Assembly: GCA_963708725.1 (NCBI GenBank)
Contig: CAVPTL010000020.1
Location: 1-64,000, forward strand
DNA length: 64,000 nt
Reading direction: 5' to 3'
Source of the DNA: CAVPTL01 sp963708725
GTDB taxonomy: Bacteria; Actinomycetota; Thermoleophilia; Gaiellales; JAICJC01
Position 1 is the stretch's first letter. Each line of letters starts with the position of its first letter. Of the stretch, positions 26,580 to 35,407 are shown one piece after another. A model generated the notes under the pieces. The model was not told the origin of the DNA. It saw nothing but the letters and a program-made list of their open reading frames with translations, and did not search any database. The position numbers and the translations under genes are program-made.

Positions 26580-27584
26580 ATGTCTCTCCCGATTCTCGTC
26601 GTGCTGGCGCTGGTCGCCGCCGTCCTCGTCTACTCGCGCGTGCTCACCTGGCGTCGTGCCCGGGCGACCCGCCGCCGCCGCCGGCACGAGCGCGCACTGG
26701 TCAGGGCCGAGCCGTTCGCGCTGGGACTACTCGACGGCGATGCGGTGCTGCCGGACGCAAACGACGCCGAGGCGCTTTCGGAGCTTCTCACCGATATGGC
26801 GCCCGCGATCGCGGGCGAATCGCGGCACGCCATTGCCGACTACTTCCTCTCCAACGGAGAGCTCGAGCGCGCGTGTGCGGGACTGGGCGATCGCAGTTGG
26901 ACACGCCGCGCTGAATGTGCCGCGGCCCTTGGAGACATGTGCCACGAGCGCGCCCAGCAGCCGCTGATTGCGGCGCTCTCCGACGGCCATCCTGAGGTGC
27001 GGCTGGCCGCGGCCAGGAGTCTCGGCCGCCTGCGGTCAAGGAATGCGGTCGATCCCCTCGTGGCGGCGGTGGTGGAGGGGTCGGTTCCGCGGGCGATGGG
27101 GATTGCGGCGCTCCTGACGATCGGCGTGCCCGCTCTCGAGGCGATTCGCCGTCTTCTGGAGAGCGAAGACCCGGCCGCGGTCGAGATTGGCATCGACCTG
27201 CTCGGGCAGCTTGGTTCGTCGAAGGATCTTCCGGCGCTCGTCGCGCTGGCCGATCATCCCGAAGATCGCGTGCGCGAGAGCGTGTGCGCGGCACTCGGCC
27301 GGCTGGGGGATCCGTCGGTCGCCGACGCGCTCGAGCAGATGCTGGGCGACGAGGCTCGCGGGGTGCGAATCGGGGCCGCCGGGGCACTCGCGACCGTTGG
27401 TGATCGATCGGTCGCAGCCGCGCTGATCCAGGTCGCCCAGGTGGATGACCCCGATGTCGCGCTGGCGGCCGCCGAGGCCGTCGTGCTGGTGGCTCCCGAT
27501 CTTGCGGTGCGGGTGGGCCGGCACGCGGCAGCGAGTGCGGCGCTGCGATACGCGGCGAGCCTCGTCGAAGCGGGGGCCGCATGA
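26580..27584 (+). CDS. Membrane-anchored HEAT-repeat protein
   Basis: A 334-residue protein with one N-terminal membrane helix (MSLPILVVLALVAAVLVYS) and an Arg-rich stop-transfer stretch, followed by about six HEAT/PBS-lyase-like repeats (RAECAAALGDM...; EVRLAAARSLGRLRSRNAVDPL; RVRESVCAALGRLGDPSVADAL; GVRIGAAGALATVGDRSVAAAL). It is probably a scaffold facing the cytoplasm. Its stop overlaps the start of the glycosyltransferase by 4 bases (ATGA), so the two are translationally coupled and very likely work together, for example as an accessory factor of the polymer synthase. Confidence 0.82.
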   Translation: MSLPILVVLALVAAVLVYSRVLTWRRARATRRRRRHERALVRAEPFALGLLDGDAVLPDANDAEALSELLTDMAPAIAGESRHAIADYFLSNGELERACAGLGDRSWTRRAECAAALGDMCHERAQQPLIAALSDGHPEVRLAAARSLGRLRSRNAVDPLVAAVVEGSVPRAMGIAALLTIGVPALEAIRRLLESEDPAAVEIGIDLLGQLGSSKDLPALVALADHPEDRVRESVCAALGRLGDPSVADALEQMLGDEARGVRIGAAGALATVGDRSVAAALIQVAQVDDPDVALAAAEAVVLVAPDLAVRVGRHAAASAALRYAASLVEAGAA

Positions 27585-28981
27585 TTCACGTGCTCACAGT
27601 CGTCGCGGTGATCTCGACGCTGTACGCCTTCGGATTGAACCTGTCGTATGTGTTGCTGTGGCCGTTTGCACGGATCGGGATCGCTGCCCGCGTGCGGCAG
27701 CGCGACTGGGCCTGGTATGAGGAGGCGTTCGCCTCACCGCTGACGCCCGGCGTCTCGATCGTCGTTCCGGCCTACAACGAGCAGGCGGTGGTGCTCGAAT
27801 CGATTCAGTCGCTCCTGTCCCAACGCTACCCGCAGTTCGAGGTCGTGCTGGTCGACGACGGCTCCGACGACCGCACCGCCGCCACGGTGATCGAGGCTCA
27901 CGACCTGCGACAGGTGGAACCCACCTCCAGGGGCCGGTTGACGTTCGAACCGGTGGTCGAGCAGTGGCGGAGCCTGTCGCTGCCCGAGCTCACCCTCATC
28001 CGCAAGTACAACGGCGGCCGTGCTGATGCCCTCAACTGCGGGATCGATGCGGCCCGCTACCCGCTCATCTGTGTCACCGATGCCGACTCGATCGTGGATC
28101 CCTCGGCGCTCGAGGTGATGGTGCGGCCGTTTCTCGAGGATCCTGAGCGGGTCGTGGCCGTGGGCGGCACCGTGCGGGTCGGAAACTCGGGCAGGGTGGA
28201 GGACGGGCAGATGATCGAGCCGCGCGTTCCCCGCCGGCTCGTGGCCGGTTTTCAGATGATCGAGTATCTGCGCGCGTTCCTGCTTGGACGCACCGGCTGG
28301 GACCGGCTGGGGGCGCTCATGATCATCTCGGGCGCGTTTGGGCTGTTTCGCCGTGACGTGCTCGAGCAGGTCGGTGGCTACTGGACGGGGACGGTGGGGG
28401 AGGATCTCGAGATGACGCTGCGCCTACACCGCGCCATGCGTGACCAAAAGCGTGAGTACCGGATCGTGTACTCGTCCGATCCAGTGTGCTGGACAGAGGT
28501 GCCCTCCGATGTCAGCAGCCTGGGCCACCAGCGGCGGCGCTGGCATCGAGGCTTGTGGGAAGCCCTGTGGCGGCACCGGGGCATGCTGCTTCGCCGACGC
28601 TACGGCATTGTCGGGACGGTGGGTCTTCCCTACATGGTCGTGTTCGAGTTCCTCGGCCCGGTGTTCGTGGTCGCGGCCTGGATCGCGTTTCCGATCGGGC
28701 TTGCGCTCGGCGTCGTCGACCCCTGGATCGTGTTCCTGTGGGTGATCGGCCAGGCGGTTTTCGGGACGTTGGTGACGCTCGCCTCGTGCGCGCTCGAGGA
28801 ACGGGCATACCGCTACTACCGCGACGGCCGTGATCTGTTGCGAATGGTCGCTCTGGCCGTGTTTGAGAACCTGTGCTTCAGACAGCTGGTCGACGCCTAC
28901 CGGCTGGCGGCCATGTGGGACATCCTGCGGCGCAAGCGCGGCTGGGGCAAGATGCGGCGGCGGGGCCTGGCAGGAGGCTGA
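27581..28981 (+). CDS. Family 2 processive-type glycosyltransferase
   Basis: A 466-residue inner-membrane glycosyltransferase. An N-terminal helix is followed by the GT-A catalytic domain: SIVVPAYNE, VLVDDGSDDRT (UDP-binding Asp pair), TDADSIV (DxD), GEDLEMTLRL (catalytic TED-like Asp) and QRRRWHRG, the QxxRW motif of processive synthases. Three or more C-terminal helices follow (about 340-420). This layout fits hyaluronan, chitin, PNAG or cellulose-like synthases that make and secrete a linear polysaccharide; the sugar cannot be read from the sequence. It is coupled to the HEAT-repeat gene and divergent from a membrane phosphodiesterase. Confidence 0.88.
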   Translation: MIHVLTVVAVISTLYAFGLNLSYVLLWPFARIGIAARVRQRDWAWYEEAFASPLTPGVSIVVPAYNEQAVVLESIQSLLSQRYPQFEVVLVDDGSDDRTAATVIEAHDLRQVEPTSRGRLTFEPVVEQWRSLSLPELTLIRKYNGGRADALNCGIDAARYPLICVTDADSIVDPSALEVMVRPFLEDPERVVAVGGTVRVGNSGRVEDGQMIEPRVPRRLVAGFQMIEYLRAFLLGRTGWDRLGALMIISGAFGLFRRDVLEQVGGYWTGTVGEDLEMTLRLHRAMRDQKREYRIVYSSDPVCWTEVPSDVSSLGHQRRRWHRGLWEALWRHRGMLLRRRYGIVGTVGLPYMVVFEFLGPVFVVAAWIAFPIGLALGVVDPWIVFLWVIGQAVFGTLVTLASCALEERAYRYYRDGRDLLRMVALAVFENLCFRQLVDAYRLAAMWDILRRKRGWGKMRRRGLAGG

Positions 28982-29022
28982 GTACCCCGTGGTTCGGCCG
29001 CTTGATGTCGTAGAGTCGAGGC

Positions 29023-30621
29023 GTGCGCAAATGGCTTCCACTCGTCATCCTGGCGTCGGCCCAGTTCATCATGGTGCTCGACTCGAGTGTGATGAATGTG
29101 TCGATCTCGCAGATCGTGGCGGACCTGAACACGACGGTAACCGGTGTCCAGAGCGCGATCACGATGTACACGCTGGTGATGGCGGCATTCATGCTGGTCG
29201 GCGCGAAGCTGGGTGACATTCTCGGCCGTGATCGGGCATTCGGGCTCGGCCTTGCCGTGTACGGGCTGGGTTCGCTCACCACCGCGTTCAGCCCCAACCT
29301 CACCGTGCTGCTGATTGGCTGGTCGGGGATCGAGGGCCTGGGTGCAGTCCTGGTGATACCGGCGATCGCGGCCCTGACCGCGGCGAACTACTCCGGCAAG
29401 GAGCGCGCCTTTGCCTACTCCATGATCGGCGGCGCCGCGGGCGCGGCGATCGCGGCAGGCCCGCTGATCGGCGGCTATGTCACGACCACCTGGACGTGGC
29501 GCTACGTCTTCGTCGGCGAGGTCGTCGTGGTGATCGCGGTACTCGCGGTGCACAGGAGGATGAAACGCGCGCCCAAGCCCGAGCACCCGCCGAAGCTCGA
29601 CTACGGCGGTGCAGCGCTGTCGGCGCTCGCGTTTGCGCTGATCGTGTTCGGGATCCTGAAGAGCAGCACGTGGGGCTGGATCACACCGCTCGCGGCGCCG
29701 TCGATCAACGGGCACGAGATCACGCCGCTCGGTTTCTCGATCGTGCCGTTTTTGATCGTCGCCGGGTTGGTGGTGCTCGGCATGTTTCTCCAGTGGGAGG
29801 AACGTCGCGAGCGGTTGCAGCGAAGCACCCTGCTCAATCGCGCCCTGGTGAAGATCGAGACGTTGCGCGCTGGACTCACCTCGCTCGCCGCACAACAGTT
29901 GATCGTGATGGGGACGTTCTTCGTGCTGCCGGTGTACCTCCAGGTCGTGCTTGGATTTGACGCGTTCGAGACCGGGAAGCGTCTCTTCCCGATGTCGGTA
30001 TCGATGCTGGTCGCAGCGCTTGCCGGGCCGAAGGCGGCAGTTCGATTCGGGCCTCGAATCGTCGTTCAAGTCGGCCTCGCCGCAATGGCGATCGCGGCGC
30101 TCGTGCTGGTCGGGACGATCGGGGTGACGCTCAACGGGACGGCATTTGCGGTGTCGCTCGTGTTCTTTGGCATCGGCGCCGGGCTGCTGATGTCACAGCT
30201 TGGCAACGTGATCATGTCCTCGTCTCCGCCGGAGGATACGAACGAGGCGGGCGGGCTCCAGGGAACGGCACAGAACTTCGGCGCGTCACTGGGCACCGCG
30301 CTGATCGGCTCCGTGCTGCTGCTGGGCCTCCTCAACGGATTCAACTCGAGGATCCAGGACAACCCGGCCGTGCCCGCGGACGTCAAGGCACAGATCTCGA
30401 AGGCCACCGAGGCAGGTATCCCGATTGTCACCACCGATCAGGCCTACAAGTCTCTGCGCGATGCGGGCTTGTCTCAGGCCCACGCCACCACGGTCACGGC
30501 TGACTACGCCGACGCGCAGCTCGACGCGCTGAAGACCTCGATGCTCGCCGTCGCGTTACTCGCGGTGCTCTCGTTCTGGTTCACCCGGCGACTCCCTGGA
30601 AAACGCGAGCAGGCCCCGTAG
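29023..30621 (+). CDS. MFS drug exporter, DHA2 (14-TM, EmrB/QacA) family
   Basis: A 532-residue proton-driven exporter of the major facilitator superfamily. Motif A between helices 2 and 3 reads GAKLGDILGRDRAFG, and the antiporter motif C region is AAIAAGPLIGGYVTTTWTWR. Length and hydrophobicity fit 14 helices. An extra extracytoplasmic loop of about 70 residues precedes the last helix. The start is GTG 29023, with a TAGAGT box 6 bases upstream (possible leaderless message). The substrate is unknown; an amphipathic drug or metabolite is typical. Confidence 0.9.
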   Translation: MRKWLPLVILASAQFIMVLDSSVMNVSISQIVADLNTTVTGVQSAITMYTLVMAAFMLVGAKLGDILGRDRAFGLGLAVYGLGSLTTAFSPNLTVLLIGWSGIEGLGAVLVIPAIAALTAANYSGKERAFAYSMIGGAAGAAIAAGPLIGGYVTTTWTWRYVFVGEVVVVIAVLAVHRRMKRAPKPEHPPKLDYGGAALSALAFALIVFGILKSSTWGWITPLAAPSINGHEITPLGFSIVPFLIVAGLVVLGMFLQWEERRERLQRSTLLNRALVKIETLRAGLTSLAAQQLIVMGTFFVLPVYLQVVLGFDAFETGKRLFPMSVSMLVAALAGPKAAVRFGPRIVVQVGLAAMAIAALVLVGTIGVTLNGTAFAVSLVFFGIGAGLLMSQLGNVIMSSSPPEDTNEAGGLQGTAQNFGASLGTALIGSVLLLGLLNGFNSRIQDNPAVPADVKAQISKATEAGIPIVTTDQAYKSLRDAGLSQAHATTVTADYADAQLDALKTSMLAVALLAVLSFWFTRRLPGKREQAP

Positions 30622-30652
30622 AACTGCGACGCTCTGCGACGTTGGGCGGGTT

Positions 30653-30856
30653 CTAGACCGCCGACTCCCAGCGTCCCACCCGGCGCCATGCGGCCTCTTT
30701 GCGGACCCAGACGTCGGTGATCAGCTGGTGTGGGTGGTTGTAGGTGATCAGCGCGGTGTCGTTCGAGATCGTGATCACGGGCTCGAGCTCGGGCGGTTCG
30801 AGTGTTGAGACCGCCGAACCTGCGTCGATCGGTGCGGATGGTGCAAGTGTCGCCAT
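30653..30856 (-). CDS. Small hypothetical protein, 67 aa
   Basis: A 67-residue protein starting at ATG 30856, 6 bases after a GGGGGG ribosome site. The C-terminal part (PVITISNDTALITYNHPHQL then VWVRKEAAWRRVGRWE) resembles the final strands of an SnoaL/NTF2-like fold, but it is too short to be a full domain. It converges with the MFS gene. The call rests on the ribosome site and codon pattern; I cannot name a function. Confidence 0.5.
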   Translation of the reverse strand: MATLAPSAPIDAGSAVSTLEPPELEPVITISNDTALITYNHPHQLITDVWVRKEAAWRRVGRWESAV

Positions 30857-30988
30857 GGTTGACCCCCCTGGTGAAATGCGTTGGACCCGAGAGGCCCCCA
30901 AGCCTCTCAAGATCTGTATCGGGTATCGCTGGGACGATCGGCAGCGCAAAACGGGGGATATGACCCTCCGCCCTGGCGGCGCGGGCTG

Positions 30989-31528
30989 CTAAGGCAGAAA
31001 CGTGGCGAAATCCGCCACCGGGAGGCGCTCCGGGGGCGCCTGCGGGCGTACCGGGTGCCCGAGATGGATCAGGCCGAGCACCTTTTCCCCGTCCGGGAGC
31101 GAGACCGCCGCGCGGCCCTCCGGGGTGCGCAGGACCTCGGGAGTGCGCCAGTAGCCCGCCAAGCCGCGGGCGTGAGCCTCCAGCAGCACGATGTAGGCGG
31201 CGATCGCCGCCGCGTGCTCGTCCTCCTCGTCGGCCAGCGGATCTCCGTGCCGGATCGCGCTGGCGACCACGAGGGTGGGCGCGCGATCCAGCTTGCCACC
31301 GGTGGCCGGCTCTCCTGCCGCGGCCTTGAGCTTCGCCAGCGACTCGGGGCCAACCACCCGAAACCGCCACGGTTGCGTGAGGCGGTGATTGGGAGCCCAT
31401 CGGGCCAGGTCGAACAGCTCGTTCAACGTCTCGGCGTCGACCGGTTCGGGCGCGAACAGCTTGTGTGTGCGCCGAGTGCGGACGGCATCTGAAACCGAGA
31501 GCTGCGAAGTGGGGGTATCGGCGCTCAT
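30989..31528 (-). CDS. Nitroreductase-family flavoprotein
   Basis: A 179-residue FMN-dependent oxidoreductase. The N-terminal VRTRRTHKLFAPEPVDAETL and LARWAPNHRLTQPWRFRVVG are the FMN phosphate and ring-binding segments of the family. The central ALLxEAxxxGL element is seen as IVLLEAHARGLAGYW, and the C-terminal VLGLIHLGHP closes the fold. Such enzymes use NAD(P)H to reduce nitro compounds or quinones, or act in cofactor metabolism; the substrate here is unknown. It diverges from the phosphatidyltransferase gene. Confidence 0.85.
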   Translation of the reverse strand: MSADTPTSQLSVSDAVRTRRTHKLFAPEPVDAETLNELFDLARWAPNHRLTQPWRFRVVGPESLAKLKAAAGEPATGGKLDRAPTLVVASAIRHGDPLADEEDEHAAAIAAYIVLLEAHARGLAGYWRTPEVLRTPEGRAAVSLPDGEKVLGLIHLGHPVRPQAPPERLPVADFATFLP

Positions 31529-31594
31529 TCGGCGGGATCGTAGATGCGCGCAGCCGGCCGTGGTGCGAACCCCTCGGTCGGTACACTAAACGCG

Positions 31595-32122
31595 ATGCTC
31601 GCGACTCTTCCCAACGTCCTGACCACGGCCAGGCTCGTGGCGCTGGTGCCGTTCATCATCCTGCTGGCGGGCTCCTCGGACGGGCAGAGCATCCCGGCCG
31701 CGGTGATCTTCGCCGCGGCGTCGGCGACCGACTTCCTCGACGGATACATCGCCCGTCGCACCCACGCCTCCAGCCGCTTTGGCCGGATCGCCGATCCGCT
31801 GGCCGATCGGCTGCTGATCAACCTGACGGTGATTCTGCTGGCCTACGAGAATCGGATGTCGTGGTGGCTGGCGGCCCCGCTTCTGCTTCGCGATATCTAC
31901 CTCATGATCACCTTCGAACGCCGCCACGTGGCCACAGAGGTGCATGTCAACCGGGCCGGCAAGTGGGCCACCGCCACCATCATGTTCGCGCTCCTGGTGA
32001 TGATGCTGACCACCGCGGTGTGGCCCGTCGTGCTCTACACGGCCGGGCTTGTGATCTCACTCGCCGCCGCCTTCCACTACGCCCTGCGAACCCAAGGAGA
32101 GCTGTCATCAAAGCCGTCGTGA
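31595..32122 (+). CDS. CDP-alcohol phosphatidyltransferase
   Basis: A 175-residue membrane enzyme joining CDP-diacylglycerol with an alcohol such as glycerol-3-phosphate or inositol-phosphate. The full family signature is present: DFLDGYIARRTHASSRFGRIADPLAD, split as D-x2-D-G-x2-A-R-x8-G-x3-D-x3-D (the quoted stretch spans residues near 50-75). About five or six helices are seen. The start ATG 31595 lies 7 bases after TACACT, giving a probable leaderless message. Its stop TGA (32120-32122) overlaps the guanylyltransferase fusion gene, so the two are coupled. The PgsA type is likeliest from length; the acceptor is uncertain. Confidence 0.85.
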   Translation: MLATLPNVLTTARLVALVPFIILLAGSSDGQSIPAAVIFAAASATDFLDGYIARRTHASSRFGRIADPLADRLLINLTVILLAYENRMSWWLAAPLLLRDIYLMITFERRHVATEVHVNRAGKWATATIMFALLVMMLTTAVWPVVLYTAGLVISLAAAFHYALRTQGELSSKPS

Positions 32123-34611
32123 TGGCCGGAGGAGAGGGCACGCGGCTGCGGCCGCTCACCTCCAACCAGCCCAAGCCGATGGTGCCGGTTGCGGGCAAGC
32201 CGTGCATGGAGCACATCATCGAGCTGCTGAGACAGCACGGCATGGAGGAGATCGTCGTCACCGTCGCCTACCTCCCGCAGGTGATCCGGGGCTACTTCGG
32301 CGACGGAGAGTCGCTGGGCGTGAACCTGCACTACTCCGTCGAGGAGACGCCGTTGGGCACCGCGGGCAGCGTGAAGAATGCCGAGGAGTTGCTGGACGAC
32401 ACGTTTCTCGTGATCTCGGGCGATGCACTGTGTGATTTCGATCTGTCGGAGCTGATCAGCCGCCACCGCGAGCGCGACGCAGTTGCGACCATCGCACTGC
32501 GGTCGGTCGAAAACCCTCTGGAGTTTGGCGTGGTGATCGTCGATGCCGACGGCCGCATCGAGCGGTTCCTGGAAAAGCCGTCGTGGGGCCAGGTGTTTTC
32601 GGACACGATCAACACCGGGGTGTACGTGCTCGAACCCGAGGTGCTTCAGTCGATCCCCTCCGGCGAGCCCTACGACTTCTCCAAGCAGCTGTTTCCGATG
32701 CTGCTCGAAAAAGGCAAGCCGATGTATGGCCACATCACCGACGGCTACTGGCAGGACATCGGCAACCTCGACCAGTTCCGGCAGGCCAACTTCGACGCTC
32801 TCGAGGGCAAGGTGCAGCTCTCGCTCTCGGGCATCCGGCTGCGCGCGAACGTGCTGCTTGGCGAGGGGGTTCAGCTACCCGAGCTCGACCAGATCGAAGG
32901 CCCCGCCTACATCGGCAACTACTGCAAGATCGAGGCCGGCGCCCGAGTTGGGCCGCACGCGCTTCTGGGCAACAACGTGGTCGTCAAGGAAGGCGCGGTG
33001 ATCACTCGCAGCGTGCTCGACTCGGGCGACTATGTCGGCCGCAGCGCGAGGATCGAAGGCTCGATCCTGGGCCGCCGGGTCGATGTGCGCGCCCACGCGG
33101 TGCTGCACGACGGTGTGGCGGTCGGCGACGAATGCTCCATCGGCGAGGAGGCGGTGCTGAGCCCCGGTGTCAAGGTGTACCCGTTCAAGACGATCGAGGC
33201 CGGCGCGGCCATCCGCTCCAACCTGATCTGGGAATCGCGGGGGATCACCACCGTCTTTGGCCGCGACGGCGTGTCGGGGCTCGTGAACGTCGATATCACG
33301 CCGGATGTCGCCGCTCGCCTGGGGACGGCCTTTGGCACGATTCTGCCGAAGGGCGCGCGGGTGGTGGCCAGCCGCGACGCCCATCCGGCATCGCGCATGA
33401 TCAAGCGGGCGATGCTCTCGGGCTTGGCAGCCGCCGGCAGCGCCGTATCCGACCTGAGAGTGGCACTGCCGGCCGTCAACCGCCACGAGATGAAGGTCGA
33501 CGAGCGCGCCCACGGCATCCATGTCAGCGTTTCCGGCGCCGACGCCGATGTGATCAACGTCCAGTTCTTCGAGCCGCCGGGGATTCTGGTCTCCGACGCG
33601 ACCCTGAAAGCGGTCGAGCGCTGCTACTCGCGTGAGGAGTTCCGCCGGGTGGGCGCGGCCGAGATCGGCCCGCTGACCTATCCCACCCGTGCCACCGAGG
33701 CCTACATCTCCGAGCTGCTGGACTCGCTCGACACCGACGCCATTGCCGCGCGGGGATTTCGGATCGCGCTCGACTACCACTACTCGCCCGCATCGGTGGT
33801 GATGCCGGCGCTGATCGGCGACCTCGGTGTCGAGATGGTGGCGCTGAACGCGTTTGTGGAGTCGACGCCGGCGTCGCGTGGCGAGGACCGGCGCGAATCG
33901 CTGGCGGCACTCGGCCGGGTGGTGACCGCGATGGGTGCAGACATGGGCCTTTTGATGGACAACGGTGCCGAACGGGTGTGGCTGGTCGACGAGCACGGCA
34001 ACGCGATTGACGGCCGCACGACACTGCTGATGCTGCTGCGTGAGCTGGCCTCGTCGGATCGACCCGGTGACCTGCTGGTGCCGATCACCGAGACCCACCT
34101 GGTCGAGCAGGTCGTCGGAGACCGTCGACAGGTGCGCCGCACCAAGGCGTCGCTGGGCGCGCTCTTGTCGGAGGCCGCCTCCAACCACGCGCTGTTTGCG
34201 GGCGCATCCGGCGGCGGCTACGTGTTCCCGGAGTTCCTCACGGCCTACGACGCGGTGATGTCGATCGGCAAGATCCTGGAGCTGGTGGCGCATTCCGGCG
34301 GCGGCTCGCTGTCGGATCTGGTCGCCGGTCTGCCGCACTCCACGCTGGTCTCAGACGAGGTTCCCTGCCCGTGGTCACGCAAGGGAGCGGCCATGCGGCA
34401 GGTGCTCGAAGCGGTCAAGGGGATGGAGGTCGACCACACCGACGGGGTCAAAGTCACCGACAACGGTGGCTGGGCTCAGATCATCCCCGACCCCGACGAG
34501 CCGGTCATCCATCTGTTTGCCGAGGGATCCAACGAAGAGGAATCCCAGCGTCTAGAGCAAAAGTACAGGCTTATGCTTACCGAAGCTGCCGCGGTACAAC
34601 CCTCTAGTTGA
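32107..34611 (+). CDS. Mannose-1-phosphate guanylyltransferase fused to phosphomannomutase-like domain
   Basis: A protein of about 834 residues in three parts. (1) Residues 1-230: nucleotidyltransferase with KAVVMAGGEGTRLRPLT and KPM, which makes GDP-mannose or a similar NDP-sugar. (2) About 240-360: left-handed beta-helix of hexapeptide repeats (YIGNYCKIEAGARVG...). (3) About 370-830: alpha-D-phosphohexomutase fold, but with key motifs altered: no TASHNP serine loop, MDNGAER where DGDxDR binds metal, and PDPDEP where RPSGTEP binds phosphate. I place the start at ATC 32107, because AAGGAG lies 7 bases upstream and the conserved first strand (KAVVM) would otherwise be lost; ATG 32122 and GTG 32119 are the conventional alternatives. 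It is coupled to the upstream lipid gene. Confidence 0.85.
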   Translation: MKAVVMAGGEGTRLRPLTSNQPKPMVPVAGKPCMEHIIELLRQHGMEEIVVTVAYLPQVIRGYFGDGESLGVNLHYSVEETPLGTAGSVKNAEELLDDTFLVISGDALCDFDLSELISRHRERDAVATIALRSVENPLEFGVVIVDADGRIERFLEKPSWGQVFSDTINTGVYVLEPEVLQSIPSGEPYDFSKQLFPMLLEKGKPMYGHITDGYWQDIGNLDQFRQANFDALEGKVQLSLSGIRLRANVLLGEGVQLPELDQIEGPAYIGNYCKIEAGARVGPHALLGNNVVVKEGAVITRSVLDSGDYVGRSARIEGSILGRRVDVRAHAVLHDGVAVGDECSIGEEAVLSPGVKVYPFKTIEAGAAIRSNLIWESRGITTVFGRDGVSGLVNVDITPDVAARLGTAFGTILPKGARVVASRDAHPASRMIKRAMLSGLAAAGSAVSDLRVALPAVNRHEMKVDERAHGIHVSVSGADADVINVQFFEPPGILVSDATLKAVERCYSREEFRRVGAAEIGPLTYPTRATEAYISELLDSLDTDAIAARGFRIALDYHYSPASVVMPALIGDLGVEMVALNAFVESTPASRGEDRRESLAALGRVVTAMGADMGLLMDNGAERVWLVDEHGNAIDGRTTLLMLLRELASSDRPGDLLVPITETHLVEQVVGDRRQVRRTKASLGALLSEAASNHALFAGASGGGYVFPEFLTAYDAVMSIGKILELVAHSGGGSLSDLVAGLPHSTLVSDEVPCPWSRKGAAMRQVLEAVKGMEVDHTDGVKVTDNGGWAQIIPDPDEPVIHLFAEGSNEEESQRLEQKYRLMLTEAAAVQPSS

Positions 34612-34613
34612 GC

Positions 34614-34642
34614 TTGAGCATCGCCCGGTAGGCAAGTACACT
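34614..34642 (+). promoter_or_regulatory. Sigma-70 promoter of the rsiG-garA-ftsR operon
   Basis: TTGAGC (34614-34619), a 17-base spacer and TACACT (34637-34642) match the housekeeping consensus at 5/6 and 4/6 positions with ideal spacing. The transcription start would fall near 34649, about 15 bases before the rsiG start codon. Confidence 0.6.
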
Positions 34643-34663
34643 TCATCTGACCCCCAAACCGGG

Positions 34664-34951
34664 ATGAGCGAAATGGACGTACTGCCTGACTTTACGACCC
34701 TGAGCGACTCCGATCTGAAAGAGCTGATCGATCGCTACGTGCATGAAGAAGAAGAGGTGTCGTATCGCCGTAGATTGCTGCACGGAAAGATCGACATCCT
34801 GCGAGCGGAGCTGGTTGACCGCGTCAAGCGGCGCCGCGGGGAAGAGTCGCCGATTTCCGACGTGGACATCGACCGACTGACCGAGATTCTCGCGCATCGC
34901 GGGCCGCCGGCCGACTTGGCCGATGGCGCGGGTGTGCTCGACGACGGCTGA
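34664..34951 (+). CDS. rsiG: RsiG-like c-di-GMP-binding anti-sigma factor
   Basis: A 95-residue helical protein. It has a single copy of the RsiG c-di-GMP motif, E-x3-S-x2-R-x3-Q-x3-D, read here as E29, S33, R36, H40 and D44 in EEEVSYRRRLLHGKID; His replaces the usual Gln. In Streptomyces RsiG (two copies) and Rubrobacter RsiG (one copy, homodimer) these residues bind intercalated c-di-GMP, and the protein then holds the sigma factor WhiG inactive. A long helix and a C-terminal DIDRLTEILAHR helix fit the coiled-coil dimer. No WhiG gene is in this window. It heads an operon with GarA- and FtsR-like genes (5- and 1-base gaps). ATG 34673 is an alternative start. Confidence 0.75.
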   Translation: MSEMDVLPDFTTLSDSDLKELIDRYVHEEEEVSYRRRLLHGKIDILRAELVDRVKRRRGEESPISDVDIDRLTEILAHRGPPADLADGAGVLDDG

Positions 34952-34956
34952 GGGCC

Positions 34957-35406
34957 ATGTACTGCTCGGAGTGCGGACATCACAACCGTGAGGGTGCGCG
35001 GTTCTGTGGGCGCTGTGGCGCGAGCCTGTTAGAGGCCGACGGCGGCGAGCCCACCGAAGCGCTACCCGCCATCGAGGCCACACTCGCAGAGGACAGCCAG
35101 TCTGCGGTGGACACCGGCACGCTGGTGATCCGGATGGGTGGCGGGCGGGCCGGTGAGCAGTTCGCGGTGCGCTCCGACGTGACCACCATCGGCCGCGCCC
35201 CGCAATCCGACGTGTTTTTGGACGACATCACCGTGTCGCGGTCACACGCCCGTCTGGAGCGCACGCCCAACGGGCCGCAGCTGACCGATCTCGGCAGCCT
35301 CAACGGCACCTACGTCAACCGCGAGCGAATCGAGACCGTGCGGCTTTCCGATGGCGACGAGCTACAGATCGGCAAGTACCGGCTGACCTACATCGAGAAG
35401 AGCTGA
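34957..35406 (+). CDS. garA: Zinc-ribbon and FHA-domain protein, GarA-like
   Basis: A 149-residue regulator. The N-terminal zinc ribbon CSECG...FCGRCG (C3, C6, C17, C20) is followed by a linker and an FHA domain (about 62-140) with the phosphothreonine-binding residues in TTIGRAPQSDV, TVSRSHARLE and SLNGTYVNRE. FHA domains bind phospho-Thr on partner proteins. Mycobacterial GarA controls 2-oxoglutarate metabolism and is encoded beside ftsR, as here. The ETTS phosphorylation sequence of GarA is not visible in this N-terminus, so regulation may differ. The gene lies 5 bases after rsiG. Confidence 0.85.
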   Translation: MYCSECGHHNREGARFCGRCGASLLEADGGEPTEALPAIEATLAEDSQSAVDTGTLVIRMGGGRAGEQFAVRSDVTTIGRAPQSDVFLDDITVSRSHARLERTPNGPQLTDLGSLNGTYVNRERIETVRLSDGDELQIGKYRLTYIEKS

Positions 35407-35407
35407 G

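Noticed and set aside
31465..32103. Upstream part of the 1048-residue frame containing the guanylyltransferase
   Set aside because: It overlaps the CDP-alcohol phosphatidyltransferase in another frame and has no conserved sequence; the ribosome site points to the ATC at 32107.
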